A program made the position numbers and the translations under genes. Source: Rhodanobacter glycinis (GTDB lineage: Bacteria > Pseudomonadota > Gammaproteobacteria > Xanthomonadales > Rhodanobacteraceae). Taken from it: a stretch of 64,000 nucleotides of DNA. Each line of letters starts with the position of its first letter. The stretch's first letter is position 1. This document shows positions 30,638-38,978 of this stretch, piece after piece. Below the pieces are notes generated by a model, which was not told where the DNA came from, did no database searches, and saw only the letters and a program-made list of their open reading frames with translations. The stretch lies in the NCBI RefSeq assembly GCF_006438785.1, contig NZ_RCZB01000001.1:62001-126000 (forward strand), written 5' to 3'.

Positions 30638-31480
30638 TCAGCTGTGGTTGAGCGGGGAGAGCAGGGTCGGGCCTGCGCCGTCGGTCTGCACAGTATCGTC
30701 GACGAGAGCGTCGGCTGCGTTCATGTCGGGCTTGTCGACCCAGGGCGCCGGCGTGTACGGCCCAGGGATATAGCTCACCCAGGTGCGATCGGGCTGGGGC
30801 GCATTGACTACATTCAATGTGTAGTTGATAGGAACATGCGCGGTCCAGCTGTCCTGCTTTGCCAGCGGTCCCGTCGTGGGGATCGCATAGGTCCAGTGGC
30901 GCGCCACCTTGAGGGCAGACTCGGCCAGGATCGCGCGATATTGCTTGACTATGCGATCTGGGCCGGTGTTGCCGAGGTTGACCTGCTCGGCGGTGGCATC
31001 CACCACGTGACCGCTGCGATCCACGCGCAACGCCAGGTACACCGTTCCCTGCACGCGGCCGCGGATCGCAGCCTCGGGATATCGCGGAGGGGTTCTCTTG
31101 TTGCCCTCGGCGGTGTGCAGCGTATCGGTAGAGTCCGTGTTGCTGTCGCCGAACGTGGCTCCCTTGATGCGCGCACTGTAGTTGCCGTCGGATATTTTCT
31201 TGAGCACGACCCGGACATGCATGCTGCTCTTGGCGACCACGGGTTCGTCATGGCGCAGCACGGGGTGGAATCGCCACTGCAATGCGGCGTTGCGCACCAG
31301 GTCCGCGATAGGCTGTCCGTACTTGGCCGCGTCGTCGATGACCGCAGTCTGCACCGTGCCGTCCTTGGCCAGCACGATGGTTCCACTGACGACGGCAGAC
31401 GACTCGATGTTCTCGGTGGAGCTGGCCTGGGCGGCCATCGTCGCCATGGCGAGAAGTGCACAGAGCATTGCTTTCTTCAT
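30638..31480 (-). CDS. Secreted protein with TonB C-terminal-like domain
   Basis: 280 aa with a cleavable signal peptide (ALLAMATMAAQAS) rather than a TonB membrane anchor. Two regions resemble TonB_C units: residues about 30-90 (GTIVLAKDGTVQTAVIDDAA, ALQWRFHPVL) and residues about 130-215 (PPRYPEAAIRGRVQGTVYLA, VDRSGHVVDATAEQ, ARHWTYAIPT). The RYPxxA...G.V.L...VD..G.V motif is the classic TonB_C start. Without anchor or Pro-rich spacer it is unlikely to transduce energy itself; a role in binding envelope partners is possible. Function unknown. Confidence 0.75.
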   Translation of the reverse strand: MKKAMLCALLAMATMAAQASSTENIESSAVVSGTIVLAKDGTVQTAVIDDAAKYGQPIADLVRNAALQWRFHPVLRHDEPVVAKSSMHVRVVLKKISDGNYSARIKGATFGDSNTDSTDTLHTAEGNKRTPPRYPEAAIRGRVQGTVYLALRVDRSGHVVDATAEQVNLGNTGPDRIVKQYRAILAESALKVARHWTYAIPTTGPLAKQDSWTAHVPINYTLNVVNAPQPDRTWVSYIPGPYTPAPWVDKPDMNAADALVDDTVQTDGAGPTLLSPLNHS

Positions 31481-31852
31481 GCGTGCTTTCCTTGTGAGGT
31501 TGCGTGAACTCGATCAGTCCTGCGCGGCATGCGGGCCAGTGGGACCCGATGGGGCCGGTGCCCGAGCTGCTTTCGGCAGCCATGCTTCCGTTTGCGCCGC
31601 GCGACAACGCCATGCCGGTCATGGTGGCCCTCTCTGCCTTTTCGTGACTTCCCCTCGGCTGGCATCCGTGGGACGCCAGCACCGCTGGTGTCGAGTATGC
31701 AAGCAAATTGTGGCTTGCGTAAGCCGGTCCGGGCGCGTCCGGATTCCGTCGAGATCATCGCGGCCATACGCTCCGGTACGCGCGCTGCAGCAAACCCTTG
31801 GCACCGATCCCCATTAGAATCGACAAGTTCAAGCACAGATGTCGGAGTTGCC
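31481..31852. other. 372-bp intergenic region before icmF
   Basis: No convincing gene. The icmF frame is open upstream to 31529 but has no family homology there and a Shine-Dalgarno (CGGAG) precedes the ATG at 31853. The region should contain the divergent promoters of icmF and the TonB-C gene; no clear consensus was recognised. Confidence 0.6.
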
Positions 31853-34800
31853 ATGAGTTCCCCCGCCAAGCACGTCCCCGCCGGCGCCACGCAGGCTGAA
31901 GCCACCCCGCTGCGATTCGTTACCGCCGCCAGCCTGTTCGATGGCCACGACGCGGCGATCAACATCATGCGACGGATCATCCAGTCGCAGGGTGCGGAGG
32001 TGATCCACCTCGGCCACAACCGCTCGGTGGAAGACGTGGTGCGCGCTGCGCTGCAGGAAGACGCCGACGCGATCGCGCTGTCGTCCTACCAGGGCGGCCA
32101 CGTCGAGTACTTCAAGTACATGGTCGACATGCTGCGCGAGCGCGGCGCCGGCCATATCCGTGTGTTCGGCGGTGGTGGTGGCACCATCACGCCGGAAGAG
32201 ATCAAGGAGCTGCAGGCCTACGGCGTCGAGCGCATCTATCACCCGAACGACGGCATGAAGCTCGGCCTCACCGAGATGATCGAGGACGTGATGCATCGCG
32301 CCGGTTCGGCTGCGACGAAGCGCGCGGAGTCCGAAACCACGGTCGTGCCCAAGGTCGACATCGACGACGAGATCTCGATCGGCCACATGCTCTCGGCGAT
32401 CGAGGAAGGCAAGCTCAGCGACACCGAACTCGACCACCAGCGCAAGCAGTGGAAGCTGGCCGGCAAGCACACGCCGGTGCTCGGTCTCACCGGCACCGGC
32501 GGCGCCGGCAAGTCGTCGGTGGTGGACGAGCTGCTGCTGCGCTTCCTGCACGCGTTCCCGCAGATGCGTATCGCCGTGCTCGCGGTCGATCCCACGCGTC
32601 GCCGTTCCGGTGGCGCGTTGCTCGGCGACCGCATCCGCATGAACTCGCTGCGCAGCCATCGCGTCTACATGCGCTCGATGGCCACGCGCCGCCAGCACGC
32701 CGCCACCAGCATCGTGCTGCACGACTGCATCGACTTCCTGAAGAGCCAGCCGTACGACCTGGTGATCGTCGAGACCGCCGGCATCGGCCAGAGCGATTCG
32801 GAGATCGTCGATCTGGTCGACTTCCCGGTCTACGTGATGACCAGCGAATACGGCGCCGCCAGCCAGCTCGAGAAGATCGACATGATCGACTACGCCGAGC
32901 TGATCGTGCTGAACAAGTTCGACAAGCGCGGCGCTGAAGACGCGCTGCGCGACATCCGCAAGCAATGGAAGCGCAACCGCACCGCGTTCGCCGTGAAAGA
33001 CGACGACGTGCCGGTCTATCCGACCATCGCCAGCCAGTTCAACGATCCGGGCGTCACCTGGATGTTCTCGAACCTGTGCCGCCTGATGCGCGACAAGCTC
33101 AAGCTGCCGGCCGAGAAGTGGTCGCCGCAACTCGACACCACGCTGAAGTCGCCGCGCGCCACCGTGTTGATCCCCGGCAGCCGCGTGCGCTACCTGGCCG
33201 AGATTGCCGAGCAGGGCCGCAGCATCAACAGCAGCATCGAGCATCAGGCCGAGTTCGCCAGCAAGGCGCAGCACTATTACGAGGCACTGAAAGAGCTTGG
33301 CGATCCCCAGCTGCCGCGCCCGCTGGAGCTGTACCGCAACGCTGATTTGCATCCCTCTCCCTCCGGGAGAGGGACCGAGGGTGAGGGTTCGTCCGGAGCA
33401 GGCAGCTCCACGCAAGCCCCGAACCCTCTCTCCCAAGGGGAGAGGGGAGAAAGCGTCGACCGCTCCCTGCTAACCCTGCGCCAACGCTACAACGCCGCCC
33501 TCAAGGAACTCAGCCACGAGGCCATCCACCAGCTGCGCGAGTGGCCGGCGCTGTACAAGTCGGTCACCGCCGACGTCAACGAATACAAGGTGCGCGACAA
33601 GGTCATCCGCGTCGAGAACTACCGCGACTCGCTCAGCCACCAGAAGATTCCGAAGGTGGCGCCGCCGAAGTCGAAGGACTGGGGCGAGCTGGTGAGCTTC
33701 CTCGGCCGCGAGAACCTGCCGGGCCATTACCCGTACACCGGCGGCGTGTATCCGTACCGCCGCAGCGGTGAGGATCCCACCCGCATGTTTGCGGGCGAGG
33801 GCACGCCCGAGCGCACCAACCGCCGCTTCCATTACCTTAGCCAGGGCGGCGCCGCCACGCGCCTGTCCACCGCGTTCGACTCGGTCACGCTGTACGGCGA
33901 AGACCCTGCGCCGCGCCCGGACATCTACGGCAAGATCGGCAACTCCGGCGTCAACATCGCCACGCTCGACGACATGAAGAAGCTGTACTCCGGCTTCGAC
34001 CTCAGCGCGCCCAGCACTTCCGTCTCCATGACCATCAACGGCCCCGCGCCGATGATCCTGGCGATGTTCATGAACACCGCGATCGACCAAAATGTAGAAA
34101 AGTACCTGCGCGAAGACGAGACCCGCTGGGCCGCCGCCGAAAAGAAGATCGCCGCGATCTACAAGAACGTGCCGCGCCCGCAGTACCACGGCGAATTGCC
34201 CAAGGGTAACGAAGGCCTGGGCCTGGGCCTGCTCGGCGTCTCCGGCGACGAGTTGGTCGATGCGGAAACCTACGCGCGCATCAAGACCGAAACCCTGCAG
34301 GCGGTGCGTGGCACCGTGCAGGCCGACATCTTCAAGGAAGACCAGGCGCAGAACACCTGCATCTTCAGCACCGAATTCGCGCTGCGCATGATGGGCGACA
34401 TCCAGCAGTACTTCGTCGACCACAAGGTGCGCAACTTCTACTCGGTGTCGATCTCCGGTTATCACATCGCCGAAGCGGGTGCCAACCCGATCAGCCAGCT
34501 CGCCTTCACCCTCAGCAACGGCTTCACCATCGTCGAGTACTACCTCGCGCGCGGCATGAGCGTGGACGACTTCGCGCCCAACTTAAGCTTCTTCTTCTCC
34601 AACGGCATGGACCCGGAGTACACCGTCATCGGCCGCGTCGCCCGTCGCATCTGGGCGCGCGCCATGCGCGAGCGCTACGGCGCCAGCAGCCGCAGCCAGA
34701 TGATGAAGTACCACATCCAGACCTCCGGCCGTTCGCTGCACGCGCAGGAGATCCAGTTCAACGACATCCGCACCACGCTGCAGGCGATGTACGCGCTGTT

Positions 34801-35410
34801 CGACAACTGCAACAGCCTGCACACCAACGCCTACGACGAGGCGATCACCACGCCCACCGAAGAAAGCGTGCGTCGCGCCGTGGCGATCCAGATGATCATC
34901 AACAAGGAACTCGGCCTCAACTTCAACGAGAACCCGTGGCAGGGCAGCTACGTCGTCGACGTGCTCACCGACCTCGTGGAAGAGGCCGTGTACAAGGAGT
35001 TCGAGGCGATCAGCGAGCGCGGCGGCGTGCTCGGCGCGATGGACACCATGTACCAGCGCGGCAAGATCCAGGAAGAGTCGATGTACTACGAGCACAAGAA
35101 GCACGACGGCTCGTTGCCGCTGATCGGCGTCAACACCTTCCTGCCGAAGGACCACGGCGGCGAGATCGCCACCGAGATCGAGCTGATCCGCAGCACTGAA
35201 GAAGAGAAGGGCCAGCAGATCGCCAACGTGAAGCGCTACGGCGAAGCGCGCAACGCGCTGGCCTCAGACAGCCTCAAGGTGCTGCAGGTAACCGCGCGCG
35301 ACCGGCGCAATGTGTTCGAGCAGCTGATCGAGGCGGTGAAGTACAACTCGCTGGGGCAGATCTCGCACGCGCTATATGACGTGGGTGGCGAATACCGCCG
35401 CAACATGTAG
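31853..35410 (+). CDS. icmF: Fused isobutyryl-CoA mutase IcmF (B12-dependent)
   Basis: 1185 aa fusion that interconverts isobutyryl- and n-butyryl-CoA (and relatives) with adenosylcobalamin and carries its own G-protein chaperone. Order: B12-binding domain residues about 20-150 with DGHD at 30-33 (His32 the expected cobalt ligand) and [13 protein letters not shown]; MeaB-like GTPase with P-loop [12 protein letters not shown] at about 211-222 and NKFD; mutase domain from about 560 ([51 protein letters not shown]). It is longer than characterised IcmF (about 1,090 aa), partly because a palindromic repeat adds about 35 codons at residues 500-534. Fits branched-chain amino-acid use elsewhere in the window. 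Confidence 0.95.
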   Translation: MSSPAKHVPAGATQAEATPLRFVTAASLFDGHDAAINIMRRIIQSQGAEVIHLGHNRSVEDVVRAALQEDADAIALSSYQGGHVEYFKYMVDMLRERGAGHIRVFGGGGGTITPEEIKELQAYGVERIYHPNDGMKLGLTEMIEDVMHRAGSAATKRAESETTVVPKVDIDDEISIGHMLSAIEEGKLSDTELDHQRKQWKLAGKHTPVLGLTGTGGAGKSSVVDELLLRFLHAFPQMRIAVLAVDPTRRRSGGALLGDRIRMNSLRSHRVYMRSMATRRQHAATSIVLHDCIDFLKSQPYDLVIVETAGIGQSDSEIVDLVDFPVYVMTSEYGAASQLEKIDMIDYAELIVLNKFDKRGAEDALRDIRKQWKRNRTAFAVKDDDVPVYPTIASQFNDPGVTWMFSNLCRLMRDKLKLPAEKWSPQLDTTLKSPRATVLIPGSRVRYLAEIAEQGRSINSSIEHQAEFASKAQHYYEALKELGDPQLPRPLELYRNADLHPSPSGRGTEGEGSSGAGSSTQAPNPLSQGERGESVDRSLLTLRQRYNAALKELSHEAIHQLREWPALYKSVTADVNEYKVRDKVIRVENYRDSLSHQKIPKVAPPKSKDWGELVSFLGRENLPGHYPYTGGVYPYRRSGEDPTRMFAGEGTPERTNRRFHYLSQGGAATRLSTAFDSVTLYGEDPAPRPDIYGKIGNSGVNIATLDDMKKLYSGFDLSAPSTSVSMTINGPAPMILAMFMNTAIDQNVEKYLREDETRWAAAEKKIAAIYKNVPRPQYHGELPKGNEGLGLGLLGVSGDELVDAETYARIKTETLQAVRGTVQADIFKEDQAQNTCIFSTEFALRMMGDIQQYFVDHKVRNFYSVSISGYHIAEAGANPISQLAFTLSNGFTIVEYYLARGMSVDDFAPNLSFFFSNGMDPEYTVIGRVARRIWARAMRERYGASSRSQMMKYHIQTSGRSLHAQEIQFNDIRTTLQAMYALFDNCNSLHTNAYDEAITTPTEESVRRAVAIQMIINKELGLNFNENPWQGSYVVDVLTDLVEEAVYKEFEAISERGGVLGAMDTMYQRGKIQEESMYYEHKKHDGSLPLIGVNTFLPKDHGGEIATEIELIRSTEEEKGQQIANVKRYGEARNALASDSLKVLQVTARDRRNVFEQLIEAVKYNSLGQISHALYDVGGEYRRNM
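33353..33447 (+). repeat. Palindromic repeat inserted in frame inside icmF
   Basis: CCCTCTCCC-TCC-GGGAGAGGG (33353-33373), then a G-rich bridge, then CCCTCTCTCCC-AA-GGGGAGAGGGG (33424-33447). This is the intergenic palindrome pair seen widely in xanthomonad genomes; a relative lies just after icmF. Here it is translated as [13 protein letters not shown]...[11 protein letters not shown] in the linker between GTPase and mutase domains, without breaking the frame. Confidence 0.85.
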
Positions 35411-35418
35411 TGCTTCTT

Positions 35419-35470
35419 GCCCCCTTCTCCCCCGGCATTGCCGGGGGAGAGGGCTGGGGTGAGGGGCGCT
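35419..35470. repeat. Palindromic repeat after icmF
   Basis: Perfect stem TCTCCCCCGGC (35426-35436), loop ATT, GCCGGGGGAGA (35440-35450), followed by GGGCTGGGGTGAGGGGCG. Same repeat class as the one inside icmF. Being between convergent genes it may also block read-through from both sides. Confidence 0.8.
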
Positions 35471-35528
35471 CTTCGCATTACGTAGAAAAAGACTTCGTGC
35501 CCCTCAGCAATCGTGAAAACCTCTACGG

Positions 35529-37061
35529 TCAGCGCTGCATCACCGACTGATCCATCTGCGAGTTTTGCATTTGCTGCATGGGTGACATGGCCTGGGCCGG
35601 CGCGAGCTGTTGAATATCGTGCTGCCACTGAACGCTGCTTTGCGCGAGCGGCGTGCCCATCGCTTGACCCACGTTGACGTCGGTATAGCGTTTGAAGAGT
35701 GAGTTGATATCGCCCTGCACGGCGAACGCGCGGCTGGCGTCATCGCTCAACACGACATGGTCGACCCGGCTCATGCCGTTGCCGTGGGCCGCAACGGTAA
35801 GCGCCGCCGCGAGATTGTCGCTGCGCTGGTCCGGTGTGCGTCCCTGTTGCGCATCCAGGCGATGCACGGCGCCGAGCGCCTGCAGGTACATGCCGTTGCC
35901 GGGATGCTCGGCGTCGGCGAGGGTCGGCTGCGGTGGGTGCACGGCCATCCGCAAGGCGTTCAATGTCTTCGGGCCGGCGATCCCATCGGCAGTCATGTGA
36001 TGCGCGTGCTGGAACTTCTCGACCGCTGCCTTCGTGCTTGGGCCGAAATCGCCGTCCGGATGCAATGCGCGGCCGTGCGCGTCGGTGAAGCCGAGCTTGG
36101 CGAGGTCGGTCTGCAACGCCGTAACTTTTTCGCCATGTGAACCCTGATGCAGCGAGCTGTGGCTGCCCGGCGTGTGGGCACGGCCACCCTGGCCGATGGC
36201 TTTCAGGGCTTCCTTGATGTCCGGGTCGCTTGCCGACTTCGAAGGATCGAAATTGGCATCGCCGACCTTGGCATGTGCGCGGTCGAGAGCGGCTGCGTTC
36301 TCTGGGTCCTTGTAGGCGTTCTTGTATTGCTCGGCCAGGGCGGCGGCCTTCGGGCCATCGTAAAAACGGTGATGGCTCTTTATTTCATTGGCCTCCGCAA
36401 GCACGTCGTTGTAATCGCCGCCGTTCTTCAACACCTTTTCGAACTTCGCCATCTGCGACGGGATCTGGTTCTCCGTCTTTGCCAGAATCGCGACGGTCTC
36501 CAGGCGGCGGTCTTCCGGAATGTTCTTGCCGTACTTATCCAGCATGTCCATGGCCGACTGCGTCGCCTGCCTGATCTGCGGATAGTCGATGTTCTTGTGG
36601 ATCCACTTCTGGCCGTCTTCAGAGGACGCCCACGCATTGATGCTATTGCGCGTGTCGGTGTCGATGAAAGTGAGGCTGGACCGTCCACGTTCGCCATCGC
36701 CATGTGTCAGTAGATCGGTGCGAAGTTGCGTCGTATCCGACGTGAACTTCAGATCATGATCTTTTGCGTACTTCGCGGCCTGATCCATGATGCCGTCCAC
36801 GTAGGTGGTTTCGCCAAGTTTCAGCGCGGCGCCATCGGTTGCACCCAGCGCCCAGGTGCCACGCTGGCCGAGATCGACCTGGATCGTGCCCAGCGAATAA
36901 CCACTGTTGGCAGCGACTTTGTCTGCCTTGCCCCAATTAGCGTCAGTAACGCCAGCGATGGCGAGGCGATAAGGCGACGGACCGCCTTCAGTACCGCGAC
37001 CCACCACGAAATACGTGGCACCGGCAAGCGAGTCAATATCGTGTGTGTTGGGCGTGGGCAT
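35529..37061 (-). CDS. Predicted X-T4SS antibacterial effector (peptidoglycan-targeting, XVIPCD)
   Basis: 510 aa, no signal peptide. N-terminal about 290 residues include NSGYSLGTIQVDLGQRG, resembling lysozyme-like domains of X-Tfe effectors. Residues about 305-370 are a PG_binding_1 domain (GEKVTALQTDLAKLGF ... PDGDFGPSTKAAVEKFQ ... ADGIAGPKTLNAL). Residues about 374-485 fit the Xanthomonas VirD4-interacting domain (DAEHPGNGMYLQALGAVHRLD, SDNLAAALTVAA, VDHVVLSDD, FAVQGD), and the tail is Gln/Met-rich (QQMQNSQMDQSVMQR), as in known XVIPCDs. Expected to be injected into rival bacteria to cleave cell wall. The immunity gene lies 27 bp upstream in the same operon. Confidence 0.82.
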   Translation of the reverse strand: MPTPNTHDIDSLAGATYFVVGRGTEGGPSPYRLAIAGVTDANWGKADKVAANSGYSLGTIQVDLGQRGTWALGATDGAALKLGETTYVDGIMDQAAKYAKDHDLKFTSDTTQLRTDLLTHGDGERGRSSLTFIDTDTRNSINAWASSEDGQKWIHKNIDYPQIRQATQSAMDMLDKYGKNIPEDRRLETVAILAKTENQIPSQMAKFEKVLKNGGDYNDVLAEANEIKSHHRFYDGPKAAALAEQYKNAYKDPENAAALDRAHAKVGDANFDPSKSASDPDIKEALKAIGQGGRAHTPGSHSSLHQGSHGEKVTALQTDLAKLGFTDAHGRALHPDGDFGPSTKAAVEKFQHAHHMTADGIAGPKTLNALRMAVHPPQPTLADAEHPGNGMYLQALGAVHRLDAQQGRTPDQRSDNLAAALTVAAHGNGMSRVDHVVLSDDASRAFAVQGDINSLFKRYTDVNVGQAMGTPLAQSSVQWQHDIQQLAPAQAMSPMQQMQNSQMDQSVMQR

Positions 37062-37088
37062 CGTGTTACTCCTTTAACAATGAGGTGT

Positions 37089-37532
37089 TTACAGACCATT
37101 CGCGATGGCCAGATAACTGTCCAATTCGTTGGCTCTTCTGCACAGGCTGAAAATCTCGTTCTGCGTCAGGTCGAGGTTGTCGATGATTTCGTCGCCGTAG
37201 AGCAGGTTCTGGAAAGTGCCATCCTCATTCTGGAACTTGAGCCAGGCTCGTTCCGCGCTGATCAGTTGGTCCTTCGCCTTCCCATGGAGCTTGCCGAGCA
37301 GCGCCTTGTACGTGGTGTTGAGCCGCGCGTCTTGCGTGGTCTTCTCCGTGGACAGACACGCGCCGATAGCGATGGTGTCGGAGCCGGCCTTGTCGATGCA
37401 CGTATAGAACGTGGTCGTGATGCCTTTCGGCGCATCGCGCTTTATGACTTGGCTCGTGCTGTCGGCGGCGATCGCCCCGGTGCCGTAAACAAGCAGGGCG
37501 AGGATGACGACGAGTGTCCTTACTGTTTTCAT
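37089..37532 (-). CDS. LprI/DUF1311-type periplasmic immunity protein
   Basis: 147 aa with signal peptide (VVILALLVYGTGAIAA). The mature protein has the DUF1311/LprI layout: paired cysteines (YTCIDKA ... GACLSTEKTTQDARLNTTYK), LISAERAWLKFQNEDG, and a late Cys (FSLCRRANE). LprI-like proteins inhibit lysozymes, and such genes accompany peptidoglycan-cleaving X-T4SS effectors as immunity factors. It is transcribed first, 27 bp before the effector gene, so cells are protected before effector is made. Function assigned from family plus context. Confidence 0.8.
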   Translation of the reverse strand: MKTVRTLVVILALLVYGTGAIAADSTSQVIKRDAPKGITTTFYTCIDKAGSDTIAIGACLSTEKTTQDARLNTTYKALLGKLHGKAKDQLISAERAWLKFQNEDGTFQNLLYGDEIIDNLDLTQNEIFSLCRRANELDSYLAIANGL

Positions 37533-37703
37533 GATGACGTTCCTGATCGAAATGTTGTTGCCGGGGACCGACGCGGCCTGTTCAAGCTGGAAGAGGGCCA
37601 GGCGAACCCGTTGAAAGACAAGCCCTGAAATCCTTTGCCGGGAAGCCTATCATCGGGACTTTGCGGCAGAATGTGAGCTTGCTCGGGAAATGCTGTGGGG
37701 GAA

Positions 37704-38169
37704 TGGCGCGGTGGCGATACGGATGATCAATGGCAAAGAAGCTCGGCCTCACAGCAACGAGAACCCGTGGCAGGGCAGCCACGTCGTGCTCGGTGCGATG
37801 GACACCATGTACCAGCGCGGCAAGATCCAGGAAGAGTCGATGTATTACGAGCACAAGAAGCATGACGGGTCGTTGCCGTTGATTGGCGTCAACACGTTCC
37901 TGCCGAAGGATCATGGCGGCGAGATCGCCACCGAGATCGAACTGATCCGGTCGACCGAAGAAGAGAAGGGCGCCCAGATCGCCAACGTGAAGCGTTACGG
38001 CGAGGCACGCAATGCGCTGGCCTCGGACAGCCTCAAGGTGCTGCAGGTGACGGCGCGCGATCGGCGCAATGTGTTCGAGCAGCTGATCGAGGCGGTGAAG
38101 TACAACTCGCTGGGGCAGATCAGCTATGCGTTGTATGACGTGGGTGGGGAGTATCAGCGGAATATGTAA
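37704..38169 (+). pseudogene. Diverged duplicate of the icmF 3' end
   Basis: Homologous to icmF from about 34880 to its stop. The first part is frameshifted and lacks about 72 bp (24 codons), joining GSHVV to LGAMD. From 37786 to 38169 it aligns without gaps to 35027-35410 (384 bp each). Comparing codons by eye, about 32 of 128 differ but only three change the residue (Q to A, H to Y, R to Q). That pattern means the copy diverged while still under selection, so it probably came from another lineage's icmF. It is in the same orientation as icmF, with the effector/immunity pair between the two. An open frame starts at 37690 but no function is expected. Confidence 0.9.
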
Positions 38170-38197
38170 CGCAAGAAGCCAGGGGGCGTGCTTTCGT

Positions 38198-38977
38198 ATG
38201 TCGGATATCGATGCGGTTGAGAGAGATGATGCAATATGGAATCTCTATAGTGGAGTAGGTCCTGGTGACACACTACAACAAGGCGACTTAATTAAGTTTT
38301 CTAAGGAAAGCTGCCCAGACAGATATGGCATCGTTGTCACAGCAGACTGCGACTTAGATAAAAAGAAGCACTCGCGTCTTGTAACTTTGGTGCCGCTCCT
38401 TTCTGTAGAGGAGGTCATATGTCAATGTCTGTCATATGACACATTTGAGAACTATGGGTCCAAACTTCAAGAATTTTGCAGGCAGTCGCTGACGATTGAT
38501 GTTGCTGCAGCAGATAGTCAGTTTTTGGCAAGAATTAAGTCGCGATTGCTAATAAACGACATCGTGGATCGAAACGTTGAATTGACTGCGCGTGTGCTTG
38601 TACACGAACATGTTGATATCACAATCTCAGATATGCGACTAATTTTGGAGTCGTCAGGTGTACTTTGGGCAAAAGTAATTGATAGGCTCCGCAATCAAGT
38701 TAAAGCGCGAGGGGACTTGCTTGTTCTGTCGAGTCCGCCGCTTACTGCGGCATCGGCAAGTGTCGCTTGGCTCAGGCCAATGTGGCAAGAACAAGTTTCA
38801 TCAATTGCACTACGAACGTCGGAGTCAGCATCAAGGGTTGGGTTAAGAGTCGCTCAGCTCAATTCGCCATTTCGCTACAGGCTTACGCAAATGCTTGGCC
38901 AAGTATTTGCTGACATCGGGTTACCCGACATCCCTACCGCTTCTGTTGATGCGGTTTTCACAGGACTGAATACTTAG
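38198..38977 (+). CDS. Unknown protein, first gene of an AT-rich two-gene module
   Basis: 259 aa from the ATG at 38198 (AGGGGGCG upstream). Not recognised. It has no signal peptide or membrane segment. Visible landmarks: an N-terminal acidic segment, then DRYGIVVTADCDLDKKKHS, a hydrophobic strand with conserved-looking D-C-D, VTLVPLLSVEEVI, a middle region with alternating charged helices, and a C-terminal RYRLTQMLGQVFADIGLPD. Codon use is far more A/T-rich than neighbours (24 of 60 bases are G or C in 38521-38580, versus 38 of 60 in icmF 34921-34980). It is 1 bp from the helicase gene, so the two almost certainly act together. Confidence 0.85.
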   Translation: MSDIDAVERDDAIWNLYSGVGPGDTLQQGDLIKFSKESCPDRYGIVVTADCDLDKKKHSRLVTLVPLLSVEEVICQCLSYDTFENYGSKLQEFCRQSLTIDVAAADSQFLARIKSRLLINDIVDRNVELTARVLVHEHVDITISDMRLILESSGVLWAKVIDRLRNQVKARGDLLVLSSPPLTAASASVAWLRPMWQEQVSSIALRTSESASRVGLRVAQLNSPFRYRLTQMLGQVFADIGLPDIPTASVDAVFTGLNT

Positions 38978-38978
38978 T

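Noticed and set aside
31829..33436. 535-codon minus-strand open frame opposite icmF
   Set aside because: Antisense shadow in high-GC DNA; the plus strand encodes a motif-complete mutase.
37561..37628. C-terminal gene fragment ending GQANPLKDKP
   Set aside because: A plausible short coding tail precedes the icmF duplicate, but no homologue is recognised, so it is not annotated.
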